64,000 bases of DNA from Calditrichia bacterium. Its GTDB lineage: Bacteria > Calditrichota > Calditrichia > RBG-13-44-9 > J075. Positions 1 through 10,100 of the stretch are shown one piece after another. Positions within the stretch are counted from its first letter, which is position 1, and each line of letters starts with the position of its first letter. The DNA lies in contig JANQRS010000058.1 in NCBI GenBank assembly GCA_028284445.1, forward strand, positions 1 to 64,000, given 5' to 3'. The notes under the pieces were generated by a model. It searched no databases. It was not told the origin of the DNA and saw only the letters and a program-made list of their open reading frames with translations. Made by a program: the position numbers and the translations under genes.

Positions 1-94
1 GGAATGATGGAATGATGGAATGATGGAATGATGGAATGATGGAATGATGGAATGATGGAATGATGGAATGATGGAATGATGGAATGATGGAATG
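1..94. repeat. Tandem octamer repeat (GGAATGAT)n
   Basis: Nearly twelve perfect copies of the 8-base unit GGAATGAT run from the first base until the pattern breaks at GGAATGTA. The left end is cut by the window, so the true copy number is unknown. The array lies about 100 bases upstream of the first gene. It is a simple-sequence repeat; its length probably varies between isolates. Confidence 0.97.
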
Positions 95-197
95 TACCCT
101 CACGCTTTTGCCTGTCAAGTTCTTTCCCAGTATTCCAATACTCTATTCTCCTGGCGCTCAACTCATCGCCGGATGCGAATATGAACCAAAGGCATAA

Positions 198-965
198 ATG
201 ATTGACAACGAGATTGAAATCCTTTTCCTGGGGAGCGGTACGATTACGCCTGATCCGCACAGATTTTGCAGCAGCACCTTAATCCAGGGTGGCGGGCAGC
301 AAATATTAATCGATATCGGGCCGGGGGCCCTCAGGCAAATGGCTATCAGCGGGGTCGATCCGCATCAGATTAATCATTTGTTTCTTACTCATTATCATCC
401 CGATCATGTAAGCGATCTTTTACCGTTTCTTTTCATGAGGAAGCATGGCCGGCCGCAATCCGGTGCTGTCCAGCTTAAGATTTGGGGGCCAGAGGGATTA
501 CTGGAGTTTGTGAGACATATGACTGCTGCGTATGGAGACTGGGTGCAACCTGAATCTGACCTGGCGATTATGCAGGAGCTGGAAGACGCAGAACTGACAA
601 TCGACGGCTTCCTGGTTTCGTGGCGACCGGTCGTTCACTATGGCAACTGTATCGGGTATCGATTTGAAATTGGCGGTAAGGCAATTGCCTTCTCAGGTGA
701 CACGGAATATTGTCCGCCGCTCATCGAATTGGCGGAGAAAGCTGATTTGGCAGTATTGGAATGCGCGTCAGCGGATGCAGAGAAAAGACCTCGACATATG
801 TCTGCAACGGACATTCAGCGCCTTGTGGCGGAGGCAAAGCCGGTACGTGTTGCAATCAATCATTGTTATCCGGAAGCACTTGCGGATAATCCGGCTGAGA
901 AAATTGGCCGATCATTCAGTGGGGAAGTGATCATGGCGACCGATGGCTTGTGGCTTATCGTGTAG
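198..965 (+). CDS. MBL-fold metal-dependent hydrolase, RNase Z-like
   Basis: A 255-residue metallo-beta-lactamase-fold hydrolase. The metal-binding motif HxHxDH is at residues 65-70 (THYHPDH), followed by a GDT motif near residue 169 and a late INH histidine near 223, the usual ligand order of the RNase Z/ElaC and phosphodiesterase-like branch. There is no signal peptide, so it is probably cytoplasmic. The length is somewhat short for tRNase Z and no exosite arm is evident, so the substrate (tRNA 3' end, cyclic nucleotide or other phosphodiester) cannot be assigned. The gene overlaps the next one, a glycerophosphodiesterase, which suggests co-transcription. Confidence 0.85.
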   Translation: MIDNEIEILFLGSGTITPDPHRFCSSTLIQGGGQQILIDIGPGALRQMAISGVDPHQINHLFLTHYHPDHVSDLLPFLFMRKHGRPQSGAVQLKIWGPEGLLEFVRHMTAAYGDWVQPESDLAIMQELEDAELTIDGFLVSWRPVVHYGNCIGYRFEIGGKAIAFSGDTEYCPPLIELAEKADLAVLECASADAEKRPRHMSATDIQRLVAEAKPVRVAINHCYPEALADNPAEKIGRSFSGEVIMATDGLWLIV

Positions 966-1726
966 CGAATGGGGACGGCGGAGCGGAACGAGTAAATGGA
1001 TATGCGAAGAGTTTGAAACGAAAGCTGCAAATAATCGCCCATCGCGGGGCGAATTCTGTTTTACCGGAGAATAGCCTGCCAGCATTTGAAAAGGCCATTA
1101 CACTTGGCTGCGACGGGATCGAGGTAGATCTCCGTATGACTGCTGATCGCGAAATTGTTGTGTTTCATGACCGGCGGATGGGACGTATGACCGGGCAAGA
1201 TGGGCGAATCGAACAGATGACCCTGGCAGATATCCGCAACCGGCGCCTTTCCGGCAGTAATGATGTCAAGATCCCAACTTTGAGAGAAGTGCTGGATCTG
1301 GCGAAGGATAAATGCCTGATCAATCTCGATATCAAGACGGCTGCTATTCACAAAACCGGGTTTGAAGCACTGATATTGTCGCAGCTGGAGGAATTTGGTT
1401 TGCGTGATAATATCATCTTTGCCTCCTTTAATCCGCTAGTTGTTCGGCGCTTCCATGCACTTGCCCCCGACATTAAGATTGGCTTCATTTACCTGGAACG
1501 AAGACATCGCTGGATTTCACTGGGGATCCCGCTCGATTCGTTACACATCAATTATAAGCGTTTGTCAAAATCTTATATTCAACACTTTCAAAATCGCGGC
1601 ATTAAACTCTATGCCTGGACCGTGGATGAAGCAGCGGCCATGAAGAATGTCGCCGGAGTCGGTGTTGACGGCATTATTACCAATTGTCCAGAGAACTATT
1701 ATGACCCGGCCAATGGACTCGTTTGA
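950..1726 (+). CDS. Glycerophosphodiester phosphodiesterase
   Basis: GDPD-family TIM-barrel enzyme that hydrolyses glycerophosphodiesters to glycerol-3-phosphate and an alcohol. From the GTG at 950 the catalytic residues are H31-R32 (IIAHRGA), E58 and D60 (GIEVDL), and H73 (VFHD). No signal peptide is seen, so it is probably cytoplasmic. The start is uncertain: GTG at 950 overlaps the MBL gene, while TTG at 1013 would place the AHRG motif near residue 10, the usual distance, giving about 237 residues. The 3' end overlaps the queG start, so the three genes form a tight cluster. The family call is firm; the physiological substrate is not known. Confidence 0.88.
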   Translation: MAYRVANGDGGAERVNGYAKSLKRKLQIIAHRGANSVLPENSLPAFEKAITLGCDGIEVDLRMTADREIVVFHDRRMGRMTGQDGRIEQMTLADIRNRRLSGSNDVKIPTLREVLDLAKDKCLINLDIKTAAIHKTGFEALILSQLEEFGLRDNIIFASFNPLVVRRFHALAPDIKIGFIYLERRHRWISLGIPLDSLHINYKRLSKSYIQHFQNRGIKLYAWTVDEAAAMKNVAGVGVDGIITNCPENYYDPANGLV

Positions 1727-2654
1727 GATTGCTGAACGGATCAAGTCATATGCACTTGACCTTGAGTTTACTGCCGTTGGCATCACCAGTGCAGAACCGC
1801 TGAGCAAAGAAGGAAAGATGCTGGCTGAATGGCTGCAGCGCGGGTATCACGGGAGCATGGACTGGATGGCGCGCACCCGCGATATTCGACCGGATCCCCG
1901 CGGTTATTTTCCGGAAGCGAGATCTGTGGTCTGCCTGGCCGCCAACTACTTCCGTGATGAACCCCTTGACTATACCGATGACGAAGCCTGTATCTCGCTC
2001 TACGCGCGTGGGCGTGACTACCATAAGGTCCTGCGAAAGCGCTTGCGCAAGCTACTTGAATTTGTGCAGCAACTTGATCCCGGTGCCAAGGGACGAATCT
2101 GTGTTGATTCCTTCCCGCTTCTCGAGAAGCCCTTGGCGGTTCGCTCCGGTATCGGCTGGATTGGCAAGCATACCAACCTGATTCTCAAGCAGCAAGGTTC
2201 ATGGTTCTTTCTTGCTGAGCTGCTTTTGTCAATTGACTTACCCGCAGATGATCCTTTTAATGAAGACCATTGCGGTACTTGTAATCGCTGCCAGGTTGCC
2301 TGTCCAACCGATGCGCTTAATGAGGCCTACGTGCTTGACGCCCAACGCTGTATTTCATATCTGAATATTGAGCACGACGGTCCGATCGCCGACGAGCTAG
2401 CCCGCGACATGGGGAACCTGGTTTTTGGTTGCGATATTTGCCAGGCTGTCTGTCCCTGGAATCGCTTCCAAACAGAAACCGAGGAGCCGGATTTCAAGGA
2501 GCGGCTTGATGACGGACAACGGCAACTTGAAGCCCTGGCTTCGCTGGACCAGGCGTCATTCGAGACGCTCTTTGCCGGAACACCGGTTCGCCGGGCTGGC
2601 TATGAGAACTTCATGCGCAATGTGAAAATTGCCATGGAGAATCGGGATATGTAA
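1701..2654 (+). CDS. queG: Epoxyqueuosine reductase QueG
   Basis: Cobalamin-dependent iron-sulphur enzyme that catalyses the last step of tRNA queuosine synthesis, epoxyqueuosine to queuosine at position 34. Two 4Fe-4S motifs are visible: CGTCNRCQVACP near residue 190 and CDICQAVCP near residue 243. The upstream region has the conserved QueG segments YHGSMDWM and GWIGKHTNLI. At 317 residues it is the short form without the extra HEAT-like C-terminal domain. I chose the ATG at 1701, inside the end of the preceding gene; ATG at 1713 is an alternative. A longer in-frame extension to 1647 overlaps the GDPD gene too far to be likely. Confidence 0.95.
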   Translation: MTRPMDSFEIAERIKSYALDLEFTAVGITSAEPLSKEGKMLAEWLQRGYHGSMDWMARTRDIRPDPRGYFPEARSVVCLAANYFRDEPLDYTDDEACISLYARGRDYHKVLRKRLRKLLEFVQQLDPGAKGRICVDSFPLLEKPLAVRSGIGWIGKHTNLILKQQGSWFFLAELLLSIDLPADDPFNEDHCGTCNRCQVACPTDALNEAYVLDAQRCISYLNIEHDGPIADELARDMGNLVFGCDICQAVCPWNRFQTETEEPDFKERLDDGQRQLEALASLDQASFETLFAGTPVRRAGYENFMRNVKIAMENRDM

Positions 2655-2685
2655 GCGAAAGTTAATATGAGTTTGGTAAGCAAAT

Positions 2686-2726
2686 ATCCCCCCTCAATCT
2701 CCCCCCGGGGGAGATTGAGGGGGGAT
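2686..2726. repeat. Intergenic palindromic repeat (hairpin)
   Basis: Near-perfect inverted repeat with arms of about 20 bases (left arm starts ATCCCCCCTCAATCTCCCC, right arm ends GATTGAGGGGGGAT). It lies between queG and the RidA gene, immediately before the RidA ribosome-binding site. The purine-rich and pyrimidine-rich arms resemble the palindromes at 27747-27786 and 30065-30112, so this is one member of a dispersed family. Confidence 0.85.
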
Positions 2727-2750
2727 GATGAAAACTATATAGGAGAAAAT

Positions 2751-3137
2751 ATGTCACGCCAAAACATATCATCCGGCGCAGAGTGGGAAGCGATTGTCGG
2801 TTATTCACGTGCAGTCAAGGTAGGGGAGAGGATCTTCGTTGCCGGCACGACCGCCGTCGATAAAGACGGTAAGGTCGTTGGACCCGACGATCCCTTTACG
2901 CAAACCATGCAAATTTTGAAGATCATCAAGGCAGCATTGGAAGAAGTCGGTGCAGGAATGGAGAATGTCGTTCGGACCCGTATGTTCGTGACTGACATTT
3001 CCCGCTGGGAAGAAGTTGGCCGAGCGCATGGCGAATTTTTTCGCGATATCCGGCCGGCGTCAACGATGGTGGAGGTGAGCAAGCTGATCAATCCTGAATT
3101 GTTGGTCGAGATTGAGGCGGAAGCAGTAGTCTATTGA
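2751..3137 (+). CDS. RidA-family (YjgF/YER057c/UK114) protein
   Basis: A 128-residue RidA-family protein. Members form trimers and, in the best-known branch, hydrolyse reactive enamine/imine intermediates of amino-acid metabolism. The sequence keeps RIFVAGTTAVDKDG, the central VRTRMFVTD segment with the ligand-binding arginine, and the C-terminal PELLVEIEAEAV typical of the family. The ATG at 2751 is preceded by AGGAGA at a normal distance; an in-frame upstream extension runs through the palindromic repeat and is not credible. Some branches lack imine deaminase activity, so the exact role is open. Confidence 0.92.
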   Translation: MSRQNISSGAEWEAIVGYSRAVKVGERIFVAGTTAVDKDGKVVGPDDPFTQTMQILKIIKAALEEVGAGMENVVRTRMFVTDISRWEEVGRAHGEFFRDIRPASTMVEVSKLINPELLVEIEAEAVVY

Positions 3138-3149
3138 GCAAAGATAGGA

Positions 3150-3183
3150 TTGACCTGCATAGCGCTGTCTATGCAGGTCAATT
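3150..3183. terminator. Bidirectional hairpin between convergent genes
   Basis: Perfect 14-base-pair stem (ATTGACCTGCATAG and its complement) with the 6-base loop CGCTGT, between the converging RidA and FG-GAP genes. There is no long T-run on the plus side, so it may be a bidirectional terminator or a transcript-end stabiliser. Confidence 0.7.
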
Positions 3184-3209
3184 TGCCATAGGGCGGGGAG
3201 GAAGGAAAT

Positions 3210-5066
3210 CTACCTTGTTAGGAACATCTGCCTTGCAATGCTTTTCTTCCCGGATATTAAGCGGTAAATGTAGATGCCGCTGGCTACAAGTTGACCGCCT
3301 TCGTTGCGGCCATCCCAGTCAGCTGTATAGTTGCCTGAAGATTGTGCTTCGTCAATTACGGTCCTCACAAGCTGTCCGGTCGTCGAGTAGATTCTCAATT
3401 CAACCCGCCCATCCTCCGGTAACGAATACTGTATTGTTGTTGAGGGATTAAACGGATTGGGATAGTTAGAGAGTGCCAAATTGTCCGGCACAACTGCATT
3501 GTCTTGTTTGCGTGAACTTTCAGCTGATTTTTCAAATGGAGCGCTTTCCGTGAAGCTGCCGGATTCATCTTCCCAGCTGAGCTGTAGCTGATATTCTCCT
3601 GCCGGCCAATCGGCCTCGACAACGAGTCGCTCGTTGTGCTCAAGCGTTTCTCCGGCTGCCGCTAAAAAGGATGTTTCCGCTTGCAGCACGTCTTCCGAAC
3701 CGTCCGGAAACAACAGCGTAACGGTTCTTGTAAACCTCACGTCTGCATCATGCACATTTTGATAATTGATGAGGTACTCAACATCACCGCCAGTGCTCGG
3801 AATGGGTAAGGGGTAATATATCAGGCGGACATAGGGGATCACCCATTGATGAATCTGATAGATATTTGCCGCCCATGGAGGCCCAATCCAATATGGATCT
3901 CTGCCGACGATCATCTGCCTCTCATGTATATCAACTGAATTGCCAAAAGACATTGTAACATTGCCGGATATTTGAGCATAGTCTCCGGGGGAGAGTTGAG
4001 ATTCCAACTGCCAACTCCCGGATGAATTGTTATAGAGATATGCCAAACCGTCCCACTCGCCAAGCGTGTTATCGAGATCAGCGCCAATCAGTACCCGTTC
4101 CTTTGATAAAGCGACCGACGTGCCAAAATGGCCACTAATCAAGGGAGACGGAGGAAATAACTTCTGGTCAAGATTCCAGGAAATCCCGCTGAGCGAAAAG
4201 AGATATACCGACCCAATCGGTGAATCACCGATTGGGTTGGCTGTTCGGTCACCCCTCGCGCCGATGCAAAGCTTTGAACCAAGGATGTCCAGGGCACTAC
4301 CAAATTGGGCTTTGTCGGTAACGCCGGTTGGCGTTAGCTGATCGCTAAGCAACCAGAATCCCGTATTCTGATCTCGAACGTAGATGTAGACTCGACCTGC
4401 GGTGCTACTGAGCTGGCTATCCCATGGTGCGCCAACCGCAGCATAGTTGCCGTCGATTGTTACCGCTTGTCCATAGTGATCCCACGTCTGCAAACCAGGC
4501 GGATCAAGTTTTTGCAACTGCGACCACGCGCCTTCAATTTTTTTGAAAACATATGCACTGCCTGTTTGTGGATTGGTTGAGTGAATGCCTGAGCCGACAA
4601 TTACATGAGAGCCGTCTGTTGAGACAGAACTGCCAAAACGGTCTGCTGGGAAGCCATCAACCGCCTGTAATTCTGCTTCCAGATTCCAATTCGAGTCGGA
4701 TATTCGTCTGAAGAGGTACACACTTCCTTTGACATCCGGCATATAGTTGTCCGAGGGGGCTCCGACAGCGAGCAGGTCATCATAGAGAGCAACTTTGTGT
4801 CCAAAGAGCTGAAGTGCTGTATCGCCGGATGTCAATGTGGCCACCTTTTGCCAGTCATATTGAGCAACTTCTTTGTAAATGTAGACTGCTTCGTCGTACG
4901 GTACGCCGATTACGGCAAACTCGCCGTAAATGGCGACCGATTTGCCAAAGCTTGCCTCCAGTTCAATATCGTCCGGTGTCAATATAGTTTCGATAATTTG
5001 GGGCTGACCGGTAAAGATCATGAGGAGCAATAGCAGATATAAAAAGAGATGTGCTTTTAATTTCAT
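3210..5066 (-). CDS. FG-GAP repeat beta-propeller protein with T9SS sorting domain
   Basis: A 618-residue secreted protein. An N-terminal signal peptide (about residues 1-20, leucine-rich) is followed by six to seven FG-GAP/integrin-alpha-like blades with recurrent FGxSVSxDG and VIVGxG-type motifs up to about residue 400. A beta-rich segment and a C-terminal type IX secretion sorting domain (about 535-618) follow, starting with NYPNPFNPST and ending in the usual GIYIYRL...ARQMFLTR pattern. It is probably exported by T9SS and attached to or released from the cell surface. It is a tandem paralogue of the gene at 5125-6972, 58 bases away. Ligand and role are unknown. Confidence 0.88.
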   Translation of the reverse strand: MKLKAHLFLYLLLLLMIFTGQPQIIETILTPDDIELEASFGKSVAIYGEFAVIGVPYDEAVYIYKEVAQYDWQKVATLTSGDTALQLFGHKVALYDDLLAVGAPSDNYMPDVKGSVYLFRRISDSNWNLEAELQAVDGFPADRFGSSVSTDGSHVIVGSGIHSTNPQTGSAYVFKKIEGAWSQLQKLDPPGLQTWDHYGQAVTIDGNYAAVGAPWDSQLSSTAGRVYIYVRDQNTGFWLLSDQLTPTGVTDKAQFGSALDILGSKLCIGARGDRTANPIGDSPIGSVYLFSLSGISWNLDQKLFPPSPLISGHFGTSVALSKERVLIGADLDNTLGEWDGLAYLYNNSSGSWQLESQLSPGDYAQISGNVTMSFGNSVDIHERQMIVGRDPYWIGPPWAANIYQIHQWVIPYVRLIYYPLPIPSTGGDVEYLINYQNVHDADVRFTRTVTLLFPDGSEDVLQAETSFLAAAGETLEHNERLVVEADWPAGEYQLQLSWEDESGSFTESAPFEKSAESSRKQDNAVVPDNLALSNYPNPFNPSTTIQYSLPEDGRVELRIYSTTGQLVRTVIDEAQSSGNYTADWDGRNEGGQLVASGIYIYRLISGKKSIARQMFLTR

Positions 5067-5124
5067 GATTGTTTCTCCAATAACTCATAAACCTGAATGA
5101 AGTTTGTTTGCAGGTATAGCTTAT

Positions 5125-6972
5125 CTATCGACTTAATAGGAGCTTGCTGGTTTCTACCCGATTGTTGATTTGGATTCTGGCAAGGTAAATACCGCTTGCG
5201 ACGGACTCCCCGGCGTGATTTTCCGCATTCCACAAGACCGTATACTGTCCCGCGCTTTGTCGTTCATTTACCAGTGATACAATTTGCTCACCCAGGGTAT
5301 TGTATATGACCAGCTCAACTGAAGCATCCGACGTAAGCTGATAGCGCAAGGTCGTACTGGGGTTAAAGGGATTGGGGAAATTACTGAGAAGGGATGAGAT
5401 TGCTTGCGTTTCACCAGGGGATGAGGATGCTCTTGCAACTTCTTCCTGCTTTTCAAACGCCACGCTCTGCTTGAAGCTACCGGATTCCTCTTCCCAGTGA
5501 ACCTCAAGCAAATATTCTCCAGCCGGCCAATCGGCCTCGACAACCAATAAATTTTCTTCATTGATTGTTTCATCAACTGCCAGATTTGTTTCTTCGCTTT
5601 CACTAAGAATAATTTCCTCGCCGTCCGGCTTTAACAAATGAACTGTGCGAGAAAAATTGGCATCGCTTTCATATATATTGGTAATACTAACCGCATATTC
5701 AACATCACCGCCTTCCGGGGGAAGGATCTCGATCAGGTTGTCGATGTTGATTTCAACGAAAAACATCAACGGGGCCTCGTAGATGTTTGCGCCCCACGGC
5801 ATATAATTGCCGCTCATGTCTCGGCCAACAATCATCTGATTACCGGAAATCGCAGCATATTGCCCAAAATGCAAGGCAACTTCAGCCGGCACAAAGCCGT
5901 AATCGCCTGGTGCCAATTCATACTGTAGCAGCCAGATATTGTTCTGACGGACAAAAAAGTAGGCCATTCCGTCAAATTCGCCGAGAGCGTGATCGCCGGG
6001 TGCGCCGATGATAAGTCTTTTACCGGAAATTGAAACGCTGGCGCCAAACCTGCTGCTCGTGGATGGATGAGGGGGAATCAAATGATTTGCCATTTGCCAG
6101 CTATTGCCGTTGCGTTGGAAGATATAGACTGAACCGGACGGCTGGCCGCCTGGATTTGGCGACCGATCCGAACGAGCGCCAATGACAATGCGGTTATTTT
6201 CCATGTCTATGGCTGATCCAAACCAGGCCAAATAGTTGTTGAATTGTGGAAAAACCTGATCGCTGTATGACCAAATTCCGCTGACCGGATCGTAATCGTA
6301 GATATAGACGCTTCCGGCAGCTTTATCCACCTGACTATCGCGTGGTGCACCAATGGCAATACAATTTCCTGATACAGAAACAGCATAGCCGAAGCGATCA
6401 TCAGGGAGAATACTGCTTGGTTGAATTTTCTGAATCTCGGACCATTGTCCGGGACTGGTTTCCATAAAAACGTAGGCAGCTCCCTGATTTAAGGGGTAAC
6501 CGGCACCGACAACGATAGTTGATCCATCGAGATCTATTGCCTTGCCAAAACGATCATCAGGCGCACTATCCGCCGGTTGTAATTCGGCTTCCAAATCCCA
6601 CTGAGAATCGGTAATCCGCCGAAAGATGAAGACCCGGCCGTGGTCTCCAATAGATGTAGTACCAGGTGAAACGACAACGAGCAGGTCACCTTGCAGCACC
6701 AGCTTAAAGGCAAAATCAACGACCGGTGATATGGTTGAGTTTACTTCGGCAATTTGGGCCCATTGATTTGGAGCAATTTTCTTGTAAAGATAAACAGCAC
6801 CCATATTAGGTGCGCCAATCGCAGCATAGTCACCAGAGATTGCAACAGAGCGTCCAAACTCCGGGTGAGCGAGTCCATCAGGCGGATACTGCCATTGAAT
6901 GAAGGTTTCGGGTGGTTGAGCATAGAGGTTAAGAAACAAAGCCACAACAAAAACGAGCGAACTTCGCAACAT
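5125..6972 (-). CDS. FG-GAP repeat beta-propeller protein with T9SS sorting domain (paralogue)
   Basis: A 615-residue paralogue of the neighbouring FG-GAP protein. It has a signal peptide (about residues 1-19), FG-GAP blades with FGxAVSVSG and IAIGAPRD motifs up to about residue 400, a linker, and a type A T9SS sorting domain from about 533 (NFPNPFNPST) to the end. The two proteins align along their full length, including the WPAGEYxL region before the sorting domain, indicating tandem duplication. It is probably the first gene of the pair, read from a promoter in the 174-base gap behind the hybrid regulator gene, where 21-base-spaced direct repeats occur. Confidence 0.88.
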   Translation of the reverse strand: MLRSSLVFVVALFLNLYAQPPETFIQWQYPPDGLAHPEFGRSVAISGDYAAIGAPNMGAVYLYKKIAPNQWAQIAEVNSTISPVVDFAFKLVLQGDLLVVVSPGTTSIGDHGRVFIFRRITDSQWDLEAELQPADSAPDDRFGKAIDLDGSTIVVGAGYPLNQGAAYVFMETSPGQWSEIQKIQPSSILPDDRFGYAVSVSGNCIAIGAPRDSQVDKAAGSVYIYDYDPVSGIWSYSDQVFPQFNNYLAWFGSAIDMENNRIVIGARSDRSPNPGGQPSGSVYIFQRNGNSWQMANHLIPPHPSTSSRFGASVSISGKRLIIGAPGDHALGEFDGMAYFFVRQNNIWLLQYELAPGDYGFVPAEVALHFGQYAAISGNQMIVGRDMSGNYMPWGANIYEAPLMFFVEINIDNLIEILPPEGGDVEYAVSITNIYESDANFSRTVHLLKPDGEEIILSESEETNLAVDETINEENLLVVEADWPAGEYLLEVHWEEESGSFKQSVAFEKQEEVARASSSPGETQAISSLLSNFPNPFNPSTTLRYQLTSDASVELVIYNTLGEQIVSLVNERQSAGQYTVLWNAENHAGESVASGIYLARIQINNRVETSKLLLSR

Positions 6973-7078
6973 ATAATATCTCCATATTACAGTGTGAACA
7001 GGTCATTTCCCTGACATTTTTAGTTAATTGAGTTGCCGTGCGAAGAATAGGAAATCAGGTGGGGAAAGGGCTAGTTAC

Positions 7079-7108
7079 ATTGTAACAAAACCTTGGAATA
7101 TTGTAACA
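7079..7108. promoter_or_regulatory. Direct repeats ATTGTAACA spaced 21 bases (candidate AraC-type operator)
   Basis: ATTGTAACA occurs at 7079-7087 and again at 7100-7108, exactly 21 bases (two helical turns) apart, in the gap upstream of the FG-GAP pair. The first copy also sits inside the palindrome GTTACATTGTAAC. Two same-face direct half-sites are the typical target architecture of AraC/XylS domains, and the adjacent gene encodes a regulator with such a domain. The link is inference. Confidence 0.45.
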
Positions 7109-7146
7109 ATAGGGAGCAAGTGGAGTGGCTAAGCTGGGAAAGGGAC

Positions 7147-10100
7147 TTAACCGTGTGTTTTGGTCGGCTTACTTTTTAGAATATCTGAAGGTGTTTTTCC
7201 GAACTGCGCCTTGAAGCATTTCGAAAAATAGGCTAGTTCATTGAAGCCTACGGCATACGAAATTTCAGTCACTGTCGCATTGCTCTCCTCCAATAATTGC
7301 CGTGCGCGATTCAGGCGAATGGTGCGAATGTAGTGACTGGCGGACAATCCCACCAGAGACTGAAGTTTGCGATACAGTTGCATACGACTCATGGACAGTT
7401 CGTTTGCCAAAGCCGTGGCGTTAAAGTCGAAGCGATCCATCTTTTGCTCAACACAATCTTTCGCAGCTGCCAAAAATTGCTCATCCAGCGAAGGCAGCTC
7501 AAATTTTGCCGGCTCCAATTGTAAATCGCGCCGGAGTTTTTCCTGAAGCTTGCGTCGTAAATCAATAAGGTTGTTCACACGGATTTTGAGCTCTTCTGAA
7601 TTAAATGGCTTGTTTAGATAGTCATCGGCGCCTATTTCAAGGCCGGCAATACGATCGACATCTTCTGCACGCGCGGTGAGCAGAATAATCGGGATGTGAC
7701 TACTCTTGATATTGTTCTTCAGTTGACGGCAAAGCTCGAATCCATCTAAACCGGGCATCATGATGTCACTAATGATTAGATCCGGTAGATGCTGAAAGGC
7801 AAGATCCCTACCGGTGTTACCGTCTGCGGCTTCCAAAATATCATATTCGGAAGACAGCTGCCTGGCGATATATTGTCGAACGTCACCATGGTCTTCAACA
7901 ATAAGAACAAGTGGGCGTTCCGGCGATTGAGGCGTTTGTTGCAAATCGGCCTTTCGAGGCGAGGCCTCGTATGCCTCGGTGGTTGCAGTAGGAACGACAG
8001 GGCATGGTTCGATTAACTGAATCCGATTGTACCACAGGTGATCTCGGCCGAGAGGCAGCCGTACCAGAAAAGTGCTGCCTGCACCTGCCTCGCTTTCGAC
8101 GCGGATTTCGCCGCCGTGGCGCAAAACAAGCTCTCGGGTAATCGCTAAACCAATCCCACTACCACCATACTGCCATGTCGCCTCACTACCTTCCCCGGGA
8201 ATATTCGCTGCCTGGTAAAATCGATCAAATACGTAAGGGAGTTGACTGGCGGGAATACCGCTGCCGTTATCCAAGACCGATATCTCGAGCATTGAACGAG
8301 TTCCGGGAACCGAACTGTTTTCTACAGGCCCCGTCTCATCGGCTATCTGTTTGACCTCAATACGAACGGATCCACCTGGCTCTGTAAACTTCAATGCGTT
8401 AGACAATAAATTGTAGAATATTTTCTCCAACGCTTCCCGGTTATAAATGAGCATTACAGACCGTTCCGGCGACACCAGCGATAATTCGATATTGCGAGCT
8501 TTGGCAGCCTGATTGAAATTGTCAACGATAGAACGGATAAAGGGCAAAAAATCTTGTTCGGATGCCTGGAGGGGCGCAGTATCACTTTCCAGGCGAGATA
8601 GATCCAATAATTGATTGACAAGTCTTAGTAATCGATTGCCATTTTCTTTCATGATCTTGAATTGTGGAACCGGATCCTTGGGAAGTGCACCGTGGATCAT
8701 ATCCTGAAGGGGACCGAGAATGAGAGTCAAGGGGGTGCGAAACTCATGAGAAATATTTGCGAAGAAGCGTGATTTAAGCTTGTCCATTTCCCGCAATTTC
8801 TCGGCTTGTGAATTAATCTCCAAGGTTCGATCTGCAACAAGCCGCTCCAGCGCCTGCTTCTCCCTGACGAGCTGCTGTGACCGCCAGCTCACAATGAAAA
8901 TCAACAAAGAACCCAGGGCCATTGCATATAGAAGATACGCCCACCAGCTGCGATACCATGGTGGTAGAATCGAAAATTGAAAGCGGTGCTCTTCCCCGGT
9001 TCGGCCATCAATGTGTCGCGAATGGACGCGAAAGGTATAAATGCCCTCCGGTAGATTGGTGTAATCTTTCCGGGTTTCGCTTGTCCAGTTCGACCAGCGC
9101 TCGTCGAAGCCGGAGAGTTTATAGCGGAATTCAGTCTTGCTGTTTGACAGGTATCCGCTGGCTGCAAACTCGAAACGCAGCGCGTTTTGTTCATAATCCA
9201 GCTCCTGCTGATACTTCACTGAAGATGTAATACCTGATGAATAGCCATCGAACAGAGTATCGCTGGAAAGGACTTTAACTCGCCGTAATAAGGTTTTGAA
9301 GGGGCTTTGATCATGCTGGTGATAGCCGGTTGGATATTGGATGAGCGATTCCCCGCCGGTAATCCACATCGTTCCGTCTTTGTCCGGATTCAGATATGCC
9401 GGATATTTTGCCTTGCGATTGATATTTGCTTTTAGATGCCAACGCTGCTCTTGTTGGTAGAATACGCCCGGTGTTCTGGACGGGCCGGCAGAAGCAATCC
9501 ATAAGTTGCCAAATTTGTCTTCGCTGATTTCGCCGCCATTAAATTGCCCGTCAGTCCTTGCGAAAAGTTGAGTGTCGATCTCAAATCGATTCTCAGCGGC
9601 ATCAAATTTATAGGGTCGGTCATTGGCAGCGACAACAATCTGGCCCTGTAAGAGACTCGCCGTGAAATTTGTCGCTTCAGGCAGACCGTTGCTGCTGTCA
9701 TATGTGGTGATCATTGCTGTTGCAACATCAGTGCTTTGGTGATCGAATTCTACGTGCATTATTCGATTCTGTTCTCTGGGCACCACCCACAAATCGCCAT
9801 TGGTGGTCTCGTGGATTGATTCAACATTGATGTCCAGACCCGGTAGCAATCCTTCGTCAACCCATCGATCTCGCAATAACAGCTCATCTTTTTTCCTGCT
9901 TGCAGGCATGCGGATTGCGCGAACGCCCTTATCACCGCCGACCCAAACTCTACTGGCGTCCTTTCCGGAACGACACAGAGCATATGCCGGGTAGTCAAGG
10001 ATGGCATGAGCCTGCCGGTTACTGATCGCATAAAGCGTATGATTGCTGCCGACAAGCAGCACCTCGCCCATGTCTGCAAAGGTCCACATTTGCGTGCTGG

